Assembly (NCBI GenBank): GCA_964371355.1
Contig: CAYJMG010000018.1
Location: forward strand, 1 to 64,000
Length of the DNA: 64,000 bases
Direction of reading: 5' to 3'
From: JACRBR01 sp964371355
GTDB lineage: Bacteria > Chloroflexota > Dehalococcoidia > DSTF01 > JACRBR01
The notes under the pieces were generated by a model, which saw only the letters and a program-made list of their open reading frames with translations, did no database searches and was not told the DNA's origin. The translations under genes were made by a program, and so were the position numbers. Of the stretch, positions 18,177 to 26,988 are shown piece by piece (position 1 is the first letter of the stretch; each line of letters starts with the position of its first letter).

Positions 18177-19574
18177 ATGCCCGACGAACCCCACGATTCG
18201 CGCGCGGCCCCGCCGATGAGTGGGCCGCATCCCCGCCCCCGCCGGACGCGCGTGCCCCGCGTGCGCCCGCCCTTTTCCGATATCCCCGGCCCGTTCGCGC
18301 CCCGCCAGCGGGTCGATACGACGCTCGAAGGCATGCCGACGCCCCAGCAGGAGCGCGGTATGCGTGCGTTCTGGTGGGACGGCTTCTTCGCGAGCGTCCC
18401 CGAGACCGTGCTGGTGAGCTACCTGGGCCTCTACGTGATCGCGTTCGGCGGCTCGAAGGCGCAGGTGGGCGTGGCCACAGCGGCGGCCAGCCTGTTCGCC
18501 GCGCTGGCGTTCTTCCCCGGCGCCTGGTTCGTCGAACGGTACGGTCACCGCAAGCAGGTCGTGCTGGCGACGGGCGGGGGGCTCGGTCGCGTGGCGCTGT
18601 TCGGCCTGGTCTTCGTGCCGTTCGTCGCTGACGGCAACGTGGCCATCTGGCTCGTGATCGCGCTGGTCAGCGCACGCGGCTTCTTCGGCTACTTCGCCAC
18701 GCCCGGTTGGACGTCTATGACGGCCGACATCGTCCCGATCGGCATGCGTGGTCGCTACTTCGCCAGCCGGAACTTCGGGATGAGCGTCGCCGCGCTCATC
18801 ACGCTGCCGCTGGCCGGCCTGGCGCTCGACCGCATCGGCGGGCTGGAGGGGTGGCAGGTGGTATGGCTGGGCGCCTGCGCGGCGGCAGCCCTCTCGACCT
18901 GGGCGTTTGCCCGCATCCCCGACGTGCAGCCGCACGCGGACGCCGTCGCGGTAACGCGGGCCGCGCCGAGGCCGGGCGTGGTGGCAGAACTACTTTCGGA
19001 CCGGAACATGGTGATGTACCTCCTGGGCACGGCCGTGTTCAACCTCTCGCTCACGGCTGCCGGGCCGTTCTTCAACGTGTACCTGAAGGAGAACCTCGAC
19101 GCGTCGGCGCTGTGGATTGGCGTGCTCAACGCCCTGCCAGCCGTCACCGGCCTGGCAGGCCTCGTGTACTTCGGCCGGCTGATGGACGAGCGCGGGACGA
19201 AATGGATGCTCGTCGTGAGCGGACTGCTGATCCCGATCCTGCCCGCCTGCTGGCTCGTGGTGACAGAGCCCTGGCAGGTCGTGCCCGTGAACATCGCCGG
19301 CGGTGTCATGTGGGCGGGCTACCAGCTTGCGGTGCTGAACATGACGATGGTCATGGCGCCGCCGGAGAGCCGCGCGCGATATGCGGCGGCGTTCCACATG
19401 GTGGTGTTCGCGTCGGCGTTCGCCGGGCCGCTGCTGGGTGGCGTGCTCATCGGTGCGGTGGGATACAAGTTCGTCTTCGCGTTCTCGGCCATCGGACGGC
19501 TGGCGGGCACGCTGGTCGTGTGGCGGTTCGTGTCGGGCTCGTTCGAGCTTCGCGGCGCGGCGACCACTCCCTAG
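18177..19574 (+). CDS. Major facilitator superfamily transporter
   Basis: A 465-residue membrane protein with about 55 polar, Pro/Arg-rich N-terminal residues, then twelve predicted helices. MFS marks are the loop 2-3 motif WFVERYGHRKQV near residue 119 and a second-half loop GRLMDERGTKWML near 336. The pattern GYFATPGWTSMTADIVPIGMRGRYFASRNF (described in part) is seen in MFS proteins of bacterial YCF-like/permease groups. Substrate unknown. It is divergent from hisZ with 114 bp between starts and likely has its own leaderless promoter. Confidence 0.85.
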   Translation: MPDEPHDSRAAPPMSGPHPRPRRTRVPRVRPPFSDIPGPFAPRQRVDTTLEGMPTPQQERGMRAFWWDGFFASVPETVLVSYLGLYVIAFGGSKAQVGVATAAASLFAALAFFPGAWFVERYGHRKQVVLATGGGLGRVALFGLVFVPFVADGNVAIWLVIALVSARGFFGYFATPGWTSMTADIVPIGMRGRYFASRNFGMSVAALITLPLAGLALDRIGGLEGWQVVWLGACAAAALSTWAFARIPDVQPHADAVAVTRAAPRPGVVAELLSDRNMVMYLLGTAVFNLSLTAAGPFFNVYLKENLDASALWIGVLNALPAVTGLAGLVYFGRLMDERGTKWMLVVSGLLIPILPACWLVVTEPWQVVPVNIAGGVMWAGYQLAVLNMTMVMAPPESRARYAAAFHMVVFASAFAGPLLGGVLIGAVGYKFVFAFSAIGRLAGTLVVWRFVSGSFELRGAATTP

Positions 19575-19706
19575 CCCCGCGCGGGATCTCGGACCATCTC
19601 GCAGCCCCGCGGGGGGCGACGGCGCGCGTCAGCTAGACGCCGTAGTCCGAAGGCACCATGCACGAGCATAACCAAACCTGCGATACTGTTCGCGGAGTTG
19701 CTGACT

Positions 19707-21137
19707 ATGCGTGCGGCTCTGTCTCGCGTACACCTCCCTCCCCGGCGCTTCCGGATCGCGCTCGCAGCGGCGTTGCTGCTCGCCGGGCTTGGCGTGTCGT
19801 GCGGCCGCTCGGTCGGCGAGCGGGACGCCGTCCACCTCGCGAAGTTTGACGCGCAGGTGAACCCTGTCTCGGCCCGCTACATCGACCGCGTCATCGACGA
19901 GGCGGAGCGCACCGACGCGAGGGCCGTAGTGATCGAAATCGACACGCCGGGCGGACTGGTGTCGTCGATGGAGGACATCGTCCAGCGGATCCAGTCGTCG
20001 AAGGTGCCCGTGATCGTCTGGGTAGCGCCGTCCGGCGCAAAGGCGGCCTCGGCTGGCACCTTCATCACCATGTCGGCGCACGTCGCCGCGATGGCGCCCA
20101 GCACCCGTATCGGCGCCGCCCACCCGATCGACGCGACAGGCGGCGACATCGAGGGCGACCTGGGCCGCAAGGTGGAGAACGACGCCGCGGCCTACGCACG
20201 CAGCATCGCCGAGGAGCGCGGCCGCAACCAGGACTGGGCCGAGGACGCCGTCCGCGACAGTGTCTCGGCGTCGGCCAGCGAGGCGGTCGAGCTGGGCGTC
20301 GTCGACTACGTCGCGCAGGACCTCGACGACGTGCTACGCCAGGCCGAAGGCCGCAGCGTGAAGCTCGACGGCCAGCAAGTCACACTGTCCGGCCTGGCGG
20401 AGGCCCCGCGGGCGTCGAACAACATGACGCTCGTCGAGCAGCTCCTGATGATCATCAGCGACCCCAACATCGCGTACCTGCTTCTAAGCCTGGGCGGACT
20501 GGGCCTGCTGATCGAGCTGTTCAACCCGGGCGTCTTCTTCCCCGGCGTCTTCGGCTCCATCTCGCTCATCATCGCGTTCTTCGTGCTGGGCACGCTGCCG
20601 GTGAACTGGGCCGGCGTCGCGCTGATCCTGCTCGCGTTCGTGCTGTTCGCGGGCGAGATCATCGTCACCGGATTCGGCGCGCTGGGCGTGGGTGGCGTGA
20701 TCTCGCTCATCGCCGGCGGCCTGCTGCTGACCAGCAGCGAGCAGGCGGAATTCCGCGTCTCGCGCTGGCTCGTCGTCGCGACGGCGGTAGTGCTGGGCGC
20801 GTTCCTGATGACGTTCATCGCCGCGATCATCAAGACGCGGCGGCGGCCGGCGGCGATGGGGACGCTTGCGATGGTGGGCAACAAGGCGATCGCGCGGAGC
20901 GACCTCGACCCCGCCGGCTTCGTGTTCGTCGAGGGGGAGCGGTGGAAGGCCGTCGCCGACGAGGCCGACTCACCGATCCAGCGCGGCGAGGCCGTGACTA
21001 TTACGGCGGTGAAGGGGCTGACGCTGTCGGTCAGGCGGCGCATGTCCGACGCGTCCGTGGAGCCTGCGCTGCCAGCGCCCACGCCCGACCTGCCGCCCGT
21101 GAAGCAAGAGCGCTGGCCGCCCGCAGTGCTGGAGTAG
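19707..21137 (+). CDS. NfeD family protein with ClpP-class serine protease domain
   Basis: A 476-residue membrane protease. After a hydrophobic N-terminus (about 17-32, ending GVSCGR, possibly a lipobox) comes a ClpP-like domain: VIEIDTPGGLVSSM near 75-88 and the catalytic-serine stretch SAGTFITMSAHVAAMAPST near 117-135, then IGAAHPID. Several transmembrane helices follow (about 245-385), then an OB-fold NfeD domain with VGNKAIARSDLDPAGFVFVEGERW. Such proteins pair with stomatin-like proteins in membrane quality control; no stomatin gene is next to it here. Start ATG 19707, with GGAG at 19694-19697. Confidence 0.88.
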   Translation: MRAALSRVHLPPRRFRIALAAALLLAGLGVSCGRSVGERDAVHLAKFDAQVNPVSARYIDRVIDEAERTDARAVVIEIDTPGGLVSSMEDIVQRIQSSKVPVIVWVAPSGAKAASAGTFITMSAHVAAMAPSTRIGAAHPIDATGGDIEGDLGRKVENDAAAYARSIAEERGRNQDWAEDAVRDSVSASASEAVELGVVDYVAQDLDDVLRQAEGRSVKLDGQQVTLSGLAEAPRASNNMTLVEQLLMIISDPNIAYLLLSLGGLGLLIELFNPGVFFPGVFGSISLIIAFFVLGTLPVNWAGVALILLAFVLFAGEIIVTGFGALGVGGVISLIAGGLLLTSSEQAEFRVSRWLVVATAVVLGAFLMTFIAAIIKTRRRPAAMGTLAMVGNKAIARSDLDPAGFVFVEGERWKAVADEADSPIQRGEAVTITAVKGLTLSVRRRMSDASVEPALPAPTPDLPPVKQERWPPAVLE

Positions 21138-21189
21138 TCGGCACAACCAGCCCGCTAATCCGCTAGTTGAAAAGCCCAGCTCTGGCGGG

Positions 21190-21483
21190 TCAGCCCTGGA
21201 TGAAGTCGTCCACAATACTGGCGATGACGGCGCCACCGACGTTCAGCAATAGGATCGCGACCAGCGGCGACAGGTCGAACATCCCCAGGCGCGGCATCAC
21301 CTGCCGGATCGGCGCGATGATCGGCTCGGTGATCGAGTCGAGCGCCTGGACGATCGGGCTGCGAGGGTCAAGGTTGAACCAGCTCAGCAGCGCCCGCACG
21401 AAGATCGCCACCGACAGGATCGAGGCGAAAAGGATGACGATCTGGCCGCCGGCCGTTTCCGGTGTGTAGTTCGCGCCAAACAC
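21190..21483 (-). CDS. YggT family membrane protein
   Basis: A 97-residue protein with two hydrophobic segments (about 13-33 and 70-90) separated by the signature LSWFNLDPRSPIVQALDSITEPIIAPIR (given in part), typical of YggT/YlmG. These proteins are linked to cell division/envelope clusters and, in plastids, to complex assembly; the exact function is unclear. GTG start at 21483 shares one base with the proC stop. yggS and proC are its usual neighbours. Confidence 0.88.
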   Translation of the reverse strand: MFGANYTPETAGGQIVILFASILSVAIFVRALLSWFNLDPRSPIVQALDSITEPIIAPIRQVMPRLGMFDLSPLVAILLLNVGGAVIASIVDDFIQG

Positions 21484-22286
21484 TAGGACTCCCCCAACTC
21501 GCGCGAGCGTTCGTACGCGGCCTCGATGGCCGCGACGATCGCGCCGCGCACGCCTGCTTCTTCCAGGATCTGCAGTCCGGCCGCCGTGGTGCCGGCGGGC
21601 GACGTCACCTCGTTGCGGAGCTGCGCCAGGTGGTCGCCGCGCGACTGGGCGTACTTCGCGCTGCCGGCGAACGTCTGCAGCGCCAGCTTCTCCGCGAGGT
21701 CGCGGCGAAAGCCGATGTGCACGCCGGCGTCGATAAACGCCTCCATCAGCAGATACACGAAGCCGGGACCGCTGCCCGAGAGCGCCGTCACCATGTCCAG
21801 GTACTTCTCGTCATCGACGTAGATCTCCGTCCCCATTGCGCCCAGCAGCGCGGCCACGTTGGCGCGCGACGGCGCTTCGACCGCGGGCGTCGCGGTCCAG
21901 ACGCTCACACCTTCGCCGATGGCGGCCGGCGTGTTTGGCATCACGCGCGCGACGGCGATGTGTGAAAGCGCGCGCGAGATCGTCTCGACACGGACACCGG
22001 CCATGATCGAGACGACGGTCTGCTCCGGCCGCAGCTCGCCGTGCAGCGTGCGCGCGGCGCGGTCGAACTCCTGGGGCTTGACGGCGAAGACGACGATGTC
22101 TGAGGCCTCGACCACGTCCGCCGGGTCGGCGGTCGTACGCACCTTGTGCCTGGCGGCGATATCGTCCCGGCGGGCGTCACTCAGTTCCGCCGCGATCACG
22201 TCGGCGGGCGCGAGGACGCCCTTCGCGAAGGCGGCCTTCAGGATCGCCTCGCCCATGAACCCGCAGCCGATGAGTCCCAGCTTCAC
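21483..22286 (-). CDS. proC: Pyrroline-5-carboxylate reductase
   Basis: A 267-residue NAD(P)H-dependent reductase, last step of proline synthesis. VKLGLIGCGFMGEAILKA is the N-terminal Rossmann motif, so GTG 22286 is used as the start. VFAVKPQEFD lies near 68, RVMPNTPAAIGEGVSVW near 116-132 and the C-terminal signature ALSGSGPGFVYLLMEAFIDAG near 158-178. It sits in a yggS-proC-yggT cluster on the - strand. Confidence 0.93.
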   Translation of the reverse strand: MKLGLIGCGFMGEAILKAAFAKGVLAPADVIAAELSDARRDDIAARHKVRTTADPADVVEASDIVVFAVKPQEFDRAARTLHGELRPEQTVVSIMAGVRVETISRALSHIAVARVMPNTPAAIGEGVSVWTATPAVEAPSRANVAALLGAMGTEIYVDDEKYLDMVTALSGSGPGFVYLLMEAFIDAGVHIGFRRDLAEKLALQTFAGSAKYAQSRGDHLAQLRNEVTSPAGTTAAGLQILEEAGVRGAIVAAIEAAYERSRELGES

Positions 22287-22378
22287 GTCAGAATGTCGGC
22301 TTCCCTGCCCTGAGGGCGTATGGGCGCACTCCCGAACCGGGCGCCCCAATCGTAGAGAACGCCCGCCACGGGCGAGCG

Positions 22379-23053
22379 TCAAGTGCGCGCCCCGAATATA
22401 GCACGACCCACCCGGACGAACGTGGCGCCTTCCTCGATGGCCGGCTCAAAGTCGCCCGTCATACCCATGGAAAGCTCGCGCAGGCCCAGACCGTCGCGCA
22501 GCTCTCGAAGCCGCCGGAACACGGACCGCGCGTCCTCGGGATCAGCGACGATCGGAGCGACCGTCATCAGGCCGAGGAGGTCGAGATGCGGCAGGCGCGC
22601 CACCCCCGCACACAGGCCAGGCGCCTCCGCAGGCGAGACGCCGTGCTTGGTGGCCTCGCCCGTGACGTTGACCTCCACGAGCACACGCACGGGCTCGGTC
22701 ACGTGCAGGCTGATCGTCTCGGCAAGCCGCAACGAGTCGATGCTGTGGATCACGTCGAACAGCCGGCGCGCGGCGGCGGCCTTGTTGCGCTGCAGGTTGC
22801 CAATGAGGTGCCACGTCGCCTCCACGCCCAGCGCGCGGGCCGCCGGAATCTTGGTCTCCGCTTCCTGCACGCGGTTCTCGCCGAAGTCGCGGAGCCCGGC
22901 AGCGTATGCGGCTGCTACGGCCTCGGCCGCATGCGTTTTCGTGACGGCGATCAGAGTCACGCCCGCCGGATCGCGCCCGGCGCGGTCGCAGGCGGCGGCG
23001 ATGCGAGCGCGCACAGTGATGACGTTCGCGGCGATCTGTTCCGGCGAGATCAT
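22379..23053 (-). CDS. yggS: YggS family PLP homeostasis protein
   Basis: A 224-residue single-domain PLP-binding TIM barrel (COG0325/PLPBP). VTLIAVTKTHAAEAV near 31-45 carries the PLP lysine; FGENRVQEAETK near 58-69, WHLIGNLQRNKA near 79-90, and SMGMTGDFEPAIEEGATFVRVG near 197-218 complete the pattern. It has no known catalytic activity and is thought to balance vitamin B6 and amino acid pools. The ATG at 23053 overlaps the DUF309 stop (ATGA). It precedes proC by 92 bp. Confidence 0.92.
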   Translation of the reverse strand: MISPEQIAANVITVRARIAAACDRAGRDPAGVTLIAVTKTHAAEAVAAAYAAGLRDFGENRVQEAETKIPAARALGVEATWHLIGNLQRNKAAAARRLFDVIHSIDSLRLAETISLHVTEPVRVLVEVNVTGEATKHGVSPAEAPGLCAGVARLPHLDLLGLMTVAPIVADPEDARSVFRRLRELRDGLGLRELSMGMTGDFEPAIEEGATFVRVGRAIFGART

Positions 23054-23484
23054 GGTGACCGACCGACGCGCGTGAACGCGATGTGCGGAGCGCCCCGCTC
23101 GTCCCACGACCCGAAGCCATCCGGACCAAGCGTCTCGAACTCGCCTCGGGCGCGCTCCAGATCAGCGACCAACGCAGCAACGTCGACGCCCAGGGTCTCC
23201 GGTGCGAAGGGTCGCAGCTTGTCGAGCGCGGCGTCGAGCAGCTTGATGATCCCGGGGTACTCGCCGCGCGCGAAGTGCACGAAGGCGGCGGCGGCCTGGA
23301 TGACGCCCTGGAAGAACGTGCGCTCCGGCAGTGGCGTCACCTGCCACAGGTCCTCGAGCGTCTCGTGCGACTCGAACCAGTAGCCGTCGTTGAACTGCTG
23401 GAGGGCCTCGTAGAACTCATCCAGGCGGGCGGTCAGCTCGTCGGGCAGCAGGAGCGGGGCGTTCTTCAGCGGGGTTTTGGCCAT
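23050..23484 (-). CDS. DUF309 domain protein
   Basis: A 144-residue helical protein with the DUF309 signature FNDGYWFESHETLEDLWQVT near residues 31-50 and FFQGVIQAAAAFVHFARGE near 58-76. Function unknown; the conserved H-E pair and aromatic residues suggest a binding pocket. First gene of a - strand unit with yggS, overlapping it by ATGA. Confidence 0.85.
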   Translation of the reverse strand: MAKTPLKNAPLLLPDELTARLDEFYEALQQFNDGYWFESHETLEDLWQVTPLPERTFFQGVIQAAAAFVHFARGEYPGIIKLLDAALDKLRPFAPETLGVDVAALVADLERARGEFETLGPDGFGSWDERGAPHIAFTRVGRSP

Positions 23485-23583
23485 CGTGTTCCCACCACGG
23501 GGCGCGGCCGCGCCTCGCCCCTACTGCACATCGCGGCTATTGTATCGGGGCGAATTCGGACGTGAGATGAAAGCGAGTCTGTG

Positions 23584-24000
23584 ATGGCGACCGAGATGCA
23601 GCGGCCGGTGCCCTACCCCAGCCCGGAGACCCAGCCGTTCTGGGACGGGTGCAAGCGGCACGAGTTGACGCTGCCCTACTGCACGAAGTGCGAGGCCTTC
23701 TTCTTCTACCCGCGGCAGTTCTGCCCGGCGTGCTTCTCGTGGGAGATCGAGTGGCGGCCGTGCTCGGGCAAGGGGCGGCTGTTCACCTTCGCGATCCAGT
23801 TCCGAGCACAGATGCCGGGCTTCACCCCGCCCTACGTCACGGCCGTGGTGCAGCTCGACGAGGGGCCTCGGATGATGACGAACCTCATCGGCATCGACCC
23901 CATGCCCGAGAACATCCACTGCGGCATGCCGGTCGAGGTGACGTGGGAGGACGTAAACGACGAGATTACGCTGCCGATGTTCAAGCCTGTGGCAAGATAG
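23584..24000 (+). CDS. DUF35 zinc-ribbon/OB-fold protein, thiolase partner
   Basis: A 138-residue protein of the ChsH2/DUF35 type. The zinc ribbon has C33-x2-C36 and C47-x2-C50, followed by an OB-fold with GRLFTFAIQFR and GFTPPYVTAVVQLDEGPRM (in part). Such proteins bind acyl-CoA and form complexes with SCP2-type thiolases or aldolases. The next gene (80 bp away) is a thiolase-like protein without the nucleophilic cysteine, as in DUF35/Ltp2 aldolase pairs of steroid side-chain degradation. The exact substrate cannot be inferred. An adjoining GTG three bases earlier could also start. Confidence 0.85.
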   Translation: MATEMQRPVPYPSPETQPFWDGCKRHELTLPYCTKCEAFFFYPRQFCPACFSWEIEWRPCSGKGRLFTFAIQFRAQMPGFTPPYVTAVVQLDEGPRMMTNLIGIDPMPENIHCGMPVEVTWEDVNDEITLPMFKPVAR

Positions 24001-24031
24001 TCAGCCTGTCAGCGAGTCAGCCAGTCAGCGA
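24000..24031 (+). repeat. Octamer array 3' of the DUF35 gene
   Basis: Four 8-nt units from the last base of the stop codon: GTCAGCCT, GTCAGCGA, GTCAGCCA, GTCAGCGA. It fills most of the short gap to the thiolase-like gene, so the two would be co-transcribed through it. Confidence 0.75.
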
Positions 24032-24079
24032 TGCGCCGACCGACGGCAACGGCGGCGACAGTGAAACGGATACGAACCC

Positions 24080-25243
24080 ATGACGCTCAAGAACAAAGTC
24101 GCCATCGTCGGCGCGGATGAGACGGACGAGATCGGCATCGTGCCGGACATGACGCCGATCATGATGCACGCGCAGGCCGCTCGCAACGCGCTGCGCGACG
24201 CCGGCATCGACAAGTCGGAGGTCGACGGCGTCTTCACCTGCGGCATCGGCGGCATGGCCAGCACGCAGCTCTGCGAGTACCTGGGCATCATCCCGAAGTA
24301 CACCGACAGCACGATGACGGGCGGCTCGTCGTTCGTGATCCACGTCGAGCACGCGGCGGCTGCCATCGCGGCGGGGCTGTGCAGCGTCGCCCTCATCACG
24401 CACGGCGAAACCGGCCACTCGGGCCGGTTCCGGCGCGGTCCTCGCGGCATGGGCGGCTTCTTCGACTCGTCGATGCCGGCGGCGCAGTTCGAGGTGCCGT
24501 ACGGCGTCGGCGGCGCACCCAGCGCGTACTCGATGTGCGCGACGCGCCACATGCACCAGTACGGCACGACCAGCGAGCACCTGGCGGAGATCGCCGTGGC
24601 GACGCGCAAGTGGGCGCAGCTCAACCCGCGCGCCTTCATGCGCGAGCCGCTGACCATCGAGGACGTGCTCGCGTCGCGCTATGTGGCGTACCCCTTCCAC
24701 ATCTACGACTGCTGCCTGGTGACGGACGCCGGCGGCGCCGTCGTCGTCGTGGGCGCGGACCGCGCGCGCGAGATGAAGAAGAAGCCGGTGTGGGTCCTGG
24801 GGTCGGGCGAGGCGAGCACCCACCAGTCGATCCTTGGCATGCCCGACATCACGCAGACGCCGGCACGCTACAGCGGCAAGGCCGCGTTCGAGATGGCGGG
24901 CGTCACGCACAAGGACATCGACGTCGTCGAGGTGTACGACTCATTCACGTACACGGCGCTGGTGACCATCGAGGAGTTGGGCTTCTGCGCGAAGGGCGAG
25001 GGCGGGCCGTTCCTGTCGGACCAGCGCACGGCGCCCGGCGGCGACTTCCCCATGAACACGAACGGCGGCGGCCTGTCGTACACACACCCGGGCATGTACG
25101 GCATGTTCATCCTCATCGAGGCCGTCCGCCAGCTCCGCAACGAGTGCGGCGACCGCCAGGTGCCAAATGCGAAGCTAGCCCTCGTAAACGCCACCGGCGG
25201 CATGCTAAGCGCCACCGGCACGCTGATTTTGGGCACGGATTAG
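24080..25243 (+). CDS. Thiolase-fold protein lacking the nucleophilic cysteine (Ltp2-like aldolase candidate)
   Basis: A 387-residue SCP2/lipid-transfer-type thiolase. Where thiolases carry the acyl-accepting Cys (as in ENACASSS of the paralogue at 29181-30434), this protein reads MTGGSSF at 79-85, with no cysteine. The histidine region is NGGGLSYTHPGMYGM, keeping the His. VEVYDSFTYTALVTIEELGF near 281-300 is conserved in Ltp2-like proteins. Such members act as retro-aldol enzymes with DUF35 partners rather than as condensing thiolases. The DUF35 gene is directly upstream. Aldolase activity is inference. Confidence 0.8.
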   Translation: MTLKNKVAIVGADETDEIGIVPDMTPIMMHAQAARNALRDAGIDKSEVDGVFTCGIGGMASTQLCEYLGIIPKYTDSTMTGGSSFVIHVEHAAAAIAAGLCSVALITHGETGHSGRFRRGPRGMGGFFDSSMPAAQFEVPYGVGGAPSAYSMCATRHMHQYGTTSEHLAEIAVATRKWAQLNPRAFMREPLTIEDVLASRYVAYPFHIYDCCLVTDAGGAVVVVGADRAREMKKKPVWVLGSGEASTHQSILGMPDITQTPARYSGKAAFEMAGVTHKDIDVVEVYDSFTYTALVTIEELGFCAKGEGGPFLSDQRTAPGGDFPMNTNGGGLSYTHPGMYGMFILIEAVRQLRNECGDRQVPNAKLALVNATGGMLSATGTLILGTD

Positions 25244-25268
25244 GTTCGGGTTTGGCTTCCGCGCGGCC

Positions 25269-25299
25269 AGTGATGTATACAGTGATGTATACATCACTG
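25269..25299. promoter_or_regulatory. Palindromic operator of the vapBC-like module
   Basis: The perfect 20-bp palindrome CAGTGATGTATACATCACTG at 25280-25299 is preceded directly by a further half-site, AGTGATGTATAC (25269-25280). It ends two bases before the AGGAGG Shine-Dalgarno of the antitoxin gene. Position and symmetry fit autoregulation by the antitoxin. Confidence 0.85.
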
Positions 25300-25313
25300 T
25301 AGGAGGCGTGGCC

Positions 25314-25604
25314 ATGACCATGATCCGCAAGCAGGTCTACCTGGAGCCTGAGCAGGACCGCGAAATCAAGCACGAAGCCAACATCCGCGGCGTCACCGAG
25401 GCTGAGATCATCCGTGAGCGCGTCTCGGCCCGCCGGGCGCACCGGCCCTTCAGCCGCGATCCCAGGCTCCGCGAAGAGTTGCTGTCCGCGCTACAGGACG
25501 TGATGGCGACCGCCAATCCCGCATGCGCCGATCGCGATGTTTCGTTCGACCGGGAGGAACTGTACGACGATGACCAGCCTCTCACGACTCCTCCTGCTCT
25601 TTGA
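25314..25604 (+). CDS. Ribbon-helix-helix-type antitoxin (VapB-like)
   Basis: A 96-residue protein from the ATG at 25314, 7 nt after a perfect AGGAGG. The N-terminus MTMIRKQVYLEPEQDREIKHEANIRG (in part) is an RHH strand-helix pattern (KQVYLEPEQ), followed by EAEIIRERVSARR. The acidic C-terminus (FDREELYDDDQ) would contact the toxin. The downstream VapC-like gene overlaps it by 35 bp. The palindrome at 25280-25299 lies directly upstream. Confidence 0.8.
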   Translation: MTMIRKQVYLEPEQDREIKHEANIRGVTEAEIIRERVSARRAHRPFSRDPRLREELLSALQDVMATANPACADRDVSFDREELYDDDQPLTTPPAL

Positions 25605-26040
25605 CACCAACGTTCTCGTCTATGCCGCCACCCCGAACGGCGGGCCGAAGGCAGCCCGGGCGGCGCAGGTAGTCTTCGACGCGATCCGCGCTGGCGTAGC
25701 CGTAGTCTCTTCGCAGAACATGCTCGAGTTCTTTCGCGCGACGACGCGCGAACGCCCGGGAGGCCGGATCCTACACCCGGAGCGGGCGCTCGCCTACATC
25801 GACCAGTGGCTGGCGTCGTGCGACTTTCTGGAGATATCAGAGGCCGCCGTCCGAGAGGCCGCTCGCGGCGCCATCGCGTACCAGATGCGCGTCTACGATG
25901 CTGCGCTGTGGGCCACGGCGAAGACCCACGGCGTCCCGGTGATCGTGACCGAGGACCTGCCGGGGCGAGCGCGCATCGAGACTGTCCGGTACGTGAACCC
26001 GTTCACCGATGATTTCACGATGGCGGATGTCGGTCTCTAG
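25570..26040 (+). CDS. PIN-domain ribonuclease toxin (VapC-like)
   Basis: A 156-residue PIN-domain protein. Acidic catalytic residues are D12 (FDTNVLVYA), E53 (NMLEFF), D110 (YDAALWATA) and D129 (TEDL), the four-acid set that holds Mg2+. VapC toxins cleave tRNA or rRNA; the target here is unknown. Start ATG 25570 lies inside the antitoxin gene. The order (antitoxin first, overlapping toxin, operator upstream) is that of a type II module. Confidence 0.85.
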   Translation: MTSLSRLLLLFDTNVLVYAATPNGGPKAARAAQVVFDAIRAGVAVVSSQNMLEFFRATTRERPGGRILHPERALAYIDQWLASCDFLEISEAAVREAARGAIAYQMRVYDAALWATAKTHGVPVIVTEDLPGRARIETVRYVNPFTDDFTMADVGL

Positions 26041-26049
26041 GTGTTCGGG

Positions 26050-26886
26050 CTACGGATCGCACGCCAGAACGACTTCGAAGTCGTCCACATAGGCGATCTG
26101 CTCCGTCATCCCTCCGGCAAAGTCCTTACCGGTCGCGCAGGCTTCGTATGCGCCCGCCAAGGTCAGTTCACCGGCATCCCAAATGGGCAAACCTGGGGTG
26201 TAGTCGCCTACAATCGAGGTCCACTGAAATGATGTCGATGAGATGGCCACGCGCGCGCCAATATCGTGCAGGTAGTCGATCGCTCCGCGAATCGAGGCCG
26301 CGTTTCGGTTCAGATCCGTTGACCAGTCACTGACGATCTGGACATCGAGCCACCATGTGCTCGGTTCCGCACCGACCTCCATCGCATACACATGGGAGTA
26401 TGCGGCCTCCAGGCGCCCGTACTGATACGCATCGCACGGCGTCGATTCTTCGCAGTCATAGAGGTTCATGTTCACATACACGGCAGGGGCGTACGTGCCA
26501 CGCAGTGCTAAGCCCCACTCTTCAACGAAGCAAGGGTTCCTTGTCAGTGACCGGCCGTCGTTCATACCCACGATGAGAAAATCGAAGGGTACCTGCGGCT
26601 GGGGCGCGTCGCATTGCGGCGACGAGATCGCAAATCCCTTCGCTCCGCGCGGGTAACTGCGTCTGGGCTGGACTGTCGGTGAAGCCTCTGCCAGCGCCTG
26701 TCCGGGCGCTTCGGGGCTCACTGCTGGCTCACGACCATTCGCTGTCGATGGAGACGAGCAGCCTGCAATCAGGAAGAGGCCCACCGCTGCGAGCGCGGTG
26801 GTTTGGATCAAGCGTGAGGCACGTCGGGGCTCTACCAACGCTGATCCTTCATCGCCCCGCCGCTGGCATGAGACTACCGTCCCCAA
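26050..26886 (-). CDS. Secreted lipoprotein, possibly with a glycosidase-like barrel
   Basis: Up to 278 residues. A hydrophobic segment TTALAAVGLFLIAGCSS near 29-45 ends in a lipobox. The true start is probably a TTG giving MVEPRRASRLIQT, since the ATG at 26886 would leave a long n-region. The mature part has KGFAISSPQCD, FDFLIVGMNDG, AVYVNMN, WWLDVQI and GARVAISSTSFQW, alternating strand/helix motifs reminiscent of GH25/DUF1906-like barrels. Catalytic residues cannot be assigned. It is convergent with the vapC-like gene. Confidence 0.6.
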   Translation of the reverse strand: MGTVVSCQRRGDEGSALVEPRRASRLIQTTALAAVGLFLIAGCSSPSTANGREPAVSPEAPGQALAEASPTVQPRRSYPRGAKGFAISSPQCDAPQPQVPFDFLIVGMNDGRSLTRNPCFVEEWGLALRGTYAPAVYVNMNLYDCEESTPCDAYQYGRLEAAYSHVYAMEVGAEPSTWWLDVQIVSDWSTDLNRNAASIRGAIDYLHDIGARVAISSTSFQWTSIVGDYTPGLPIWDAGELTLAGAYEACATGKDFAGGMTEQIAYVDDFEVVLACDP

Positions 26887-26988
26887 ACGACGAAATCCAG
26901 CTCTGGCGATCCGAAGCTGGATTCACTAGCCCTCGAACGGGCGTTCGGTATACTTCACGTCTAGCCCCATTTGGCCGAAGAGGAATCT

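Noticed and set aside
18063..18935. Upstream extension of hisZ
   Set aside because: The frame stays open across the MFS transporter gene but the peptide is low-complexity. The HisRS-like domain and a Shine-Dalgarno fix the start at 18062.
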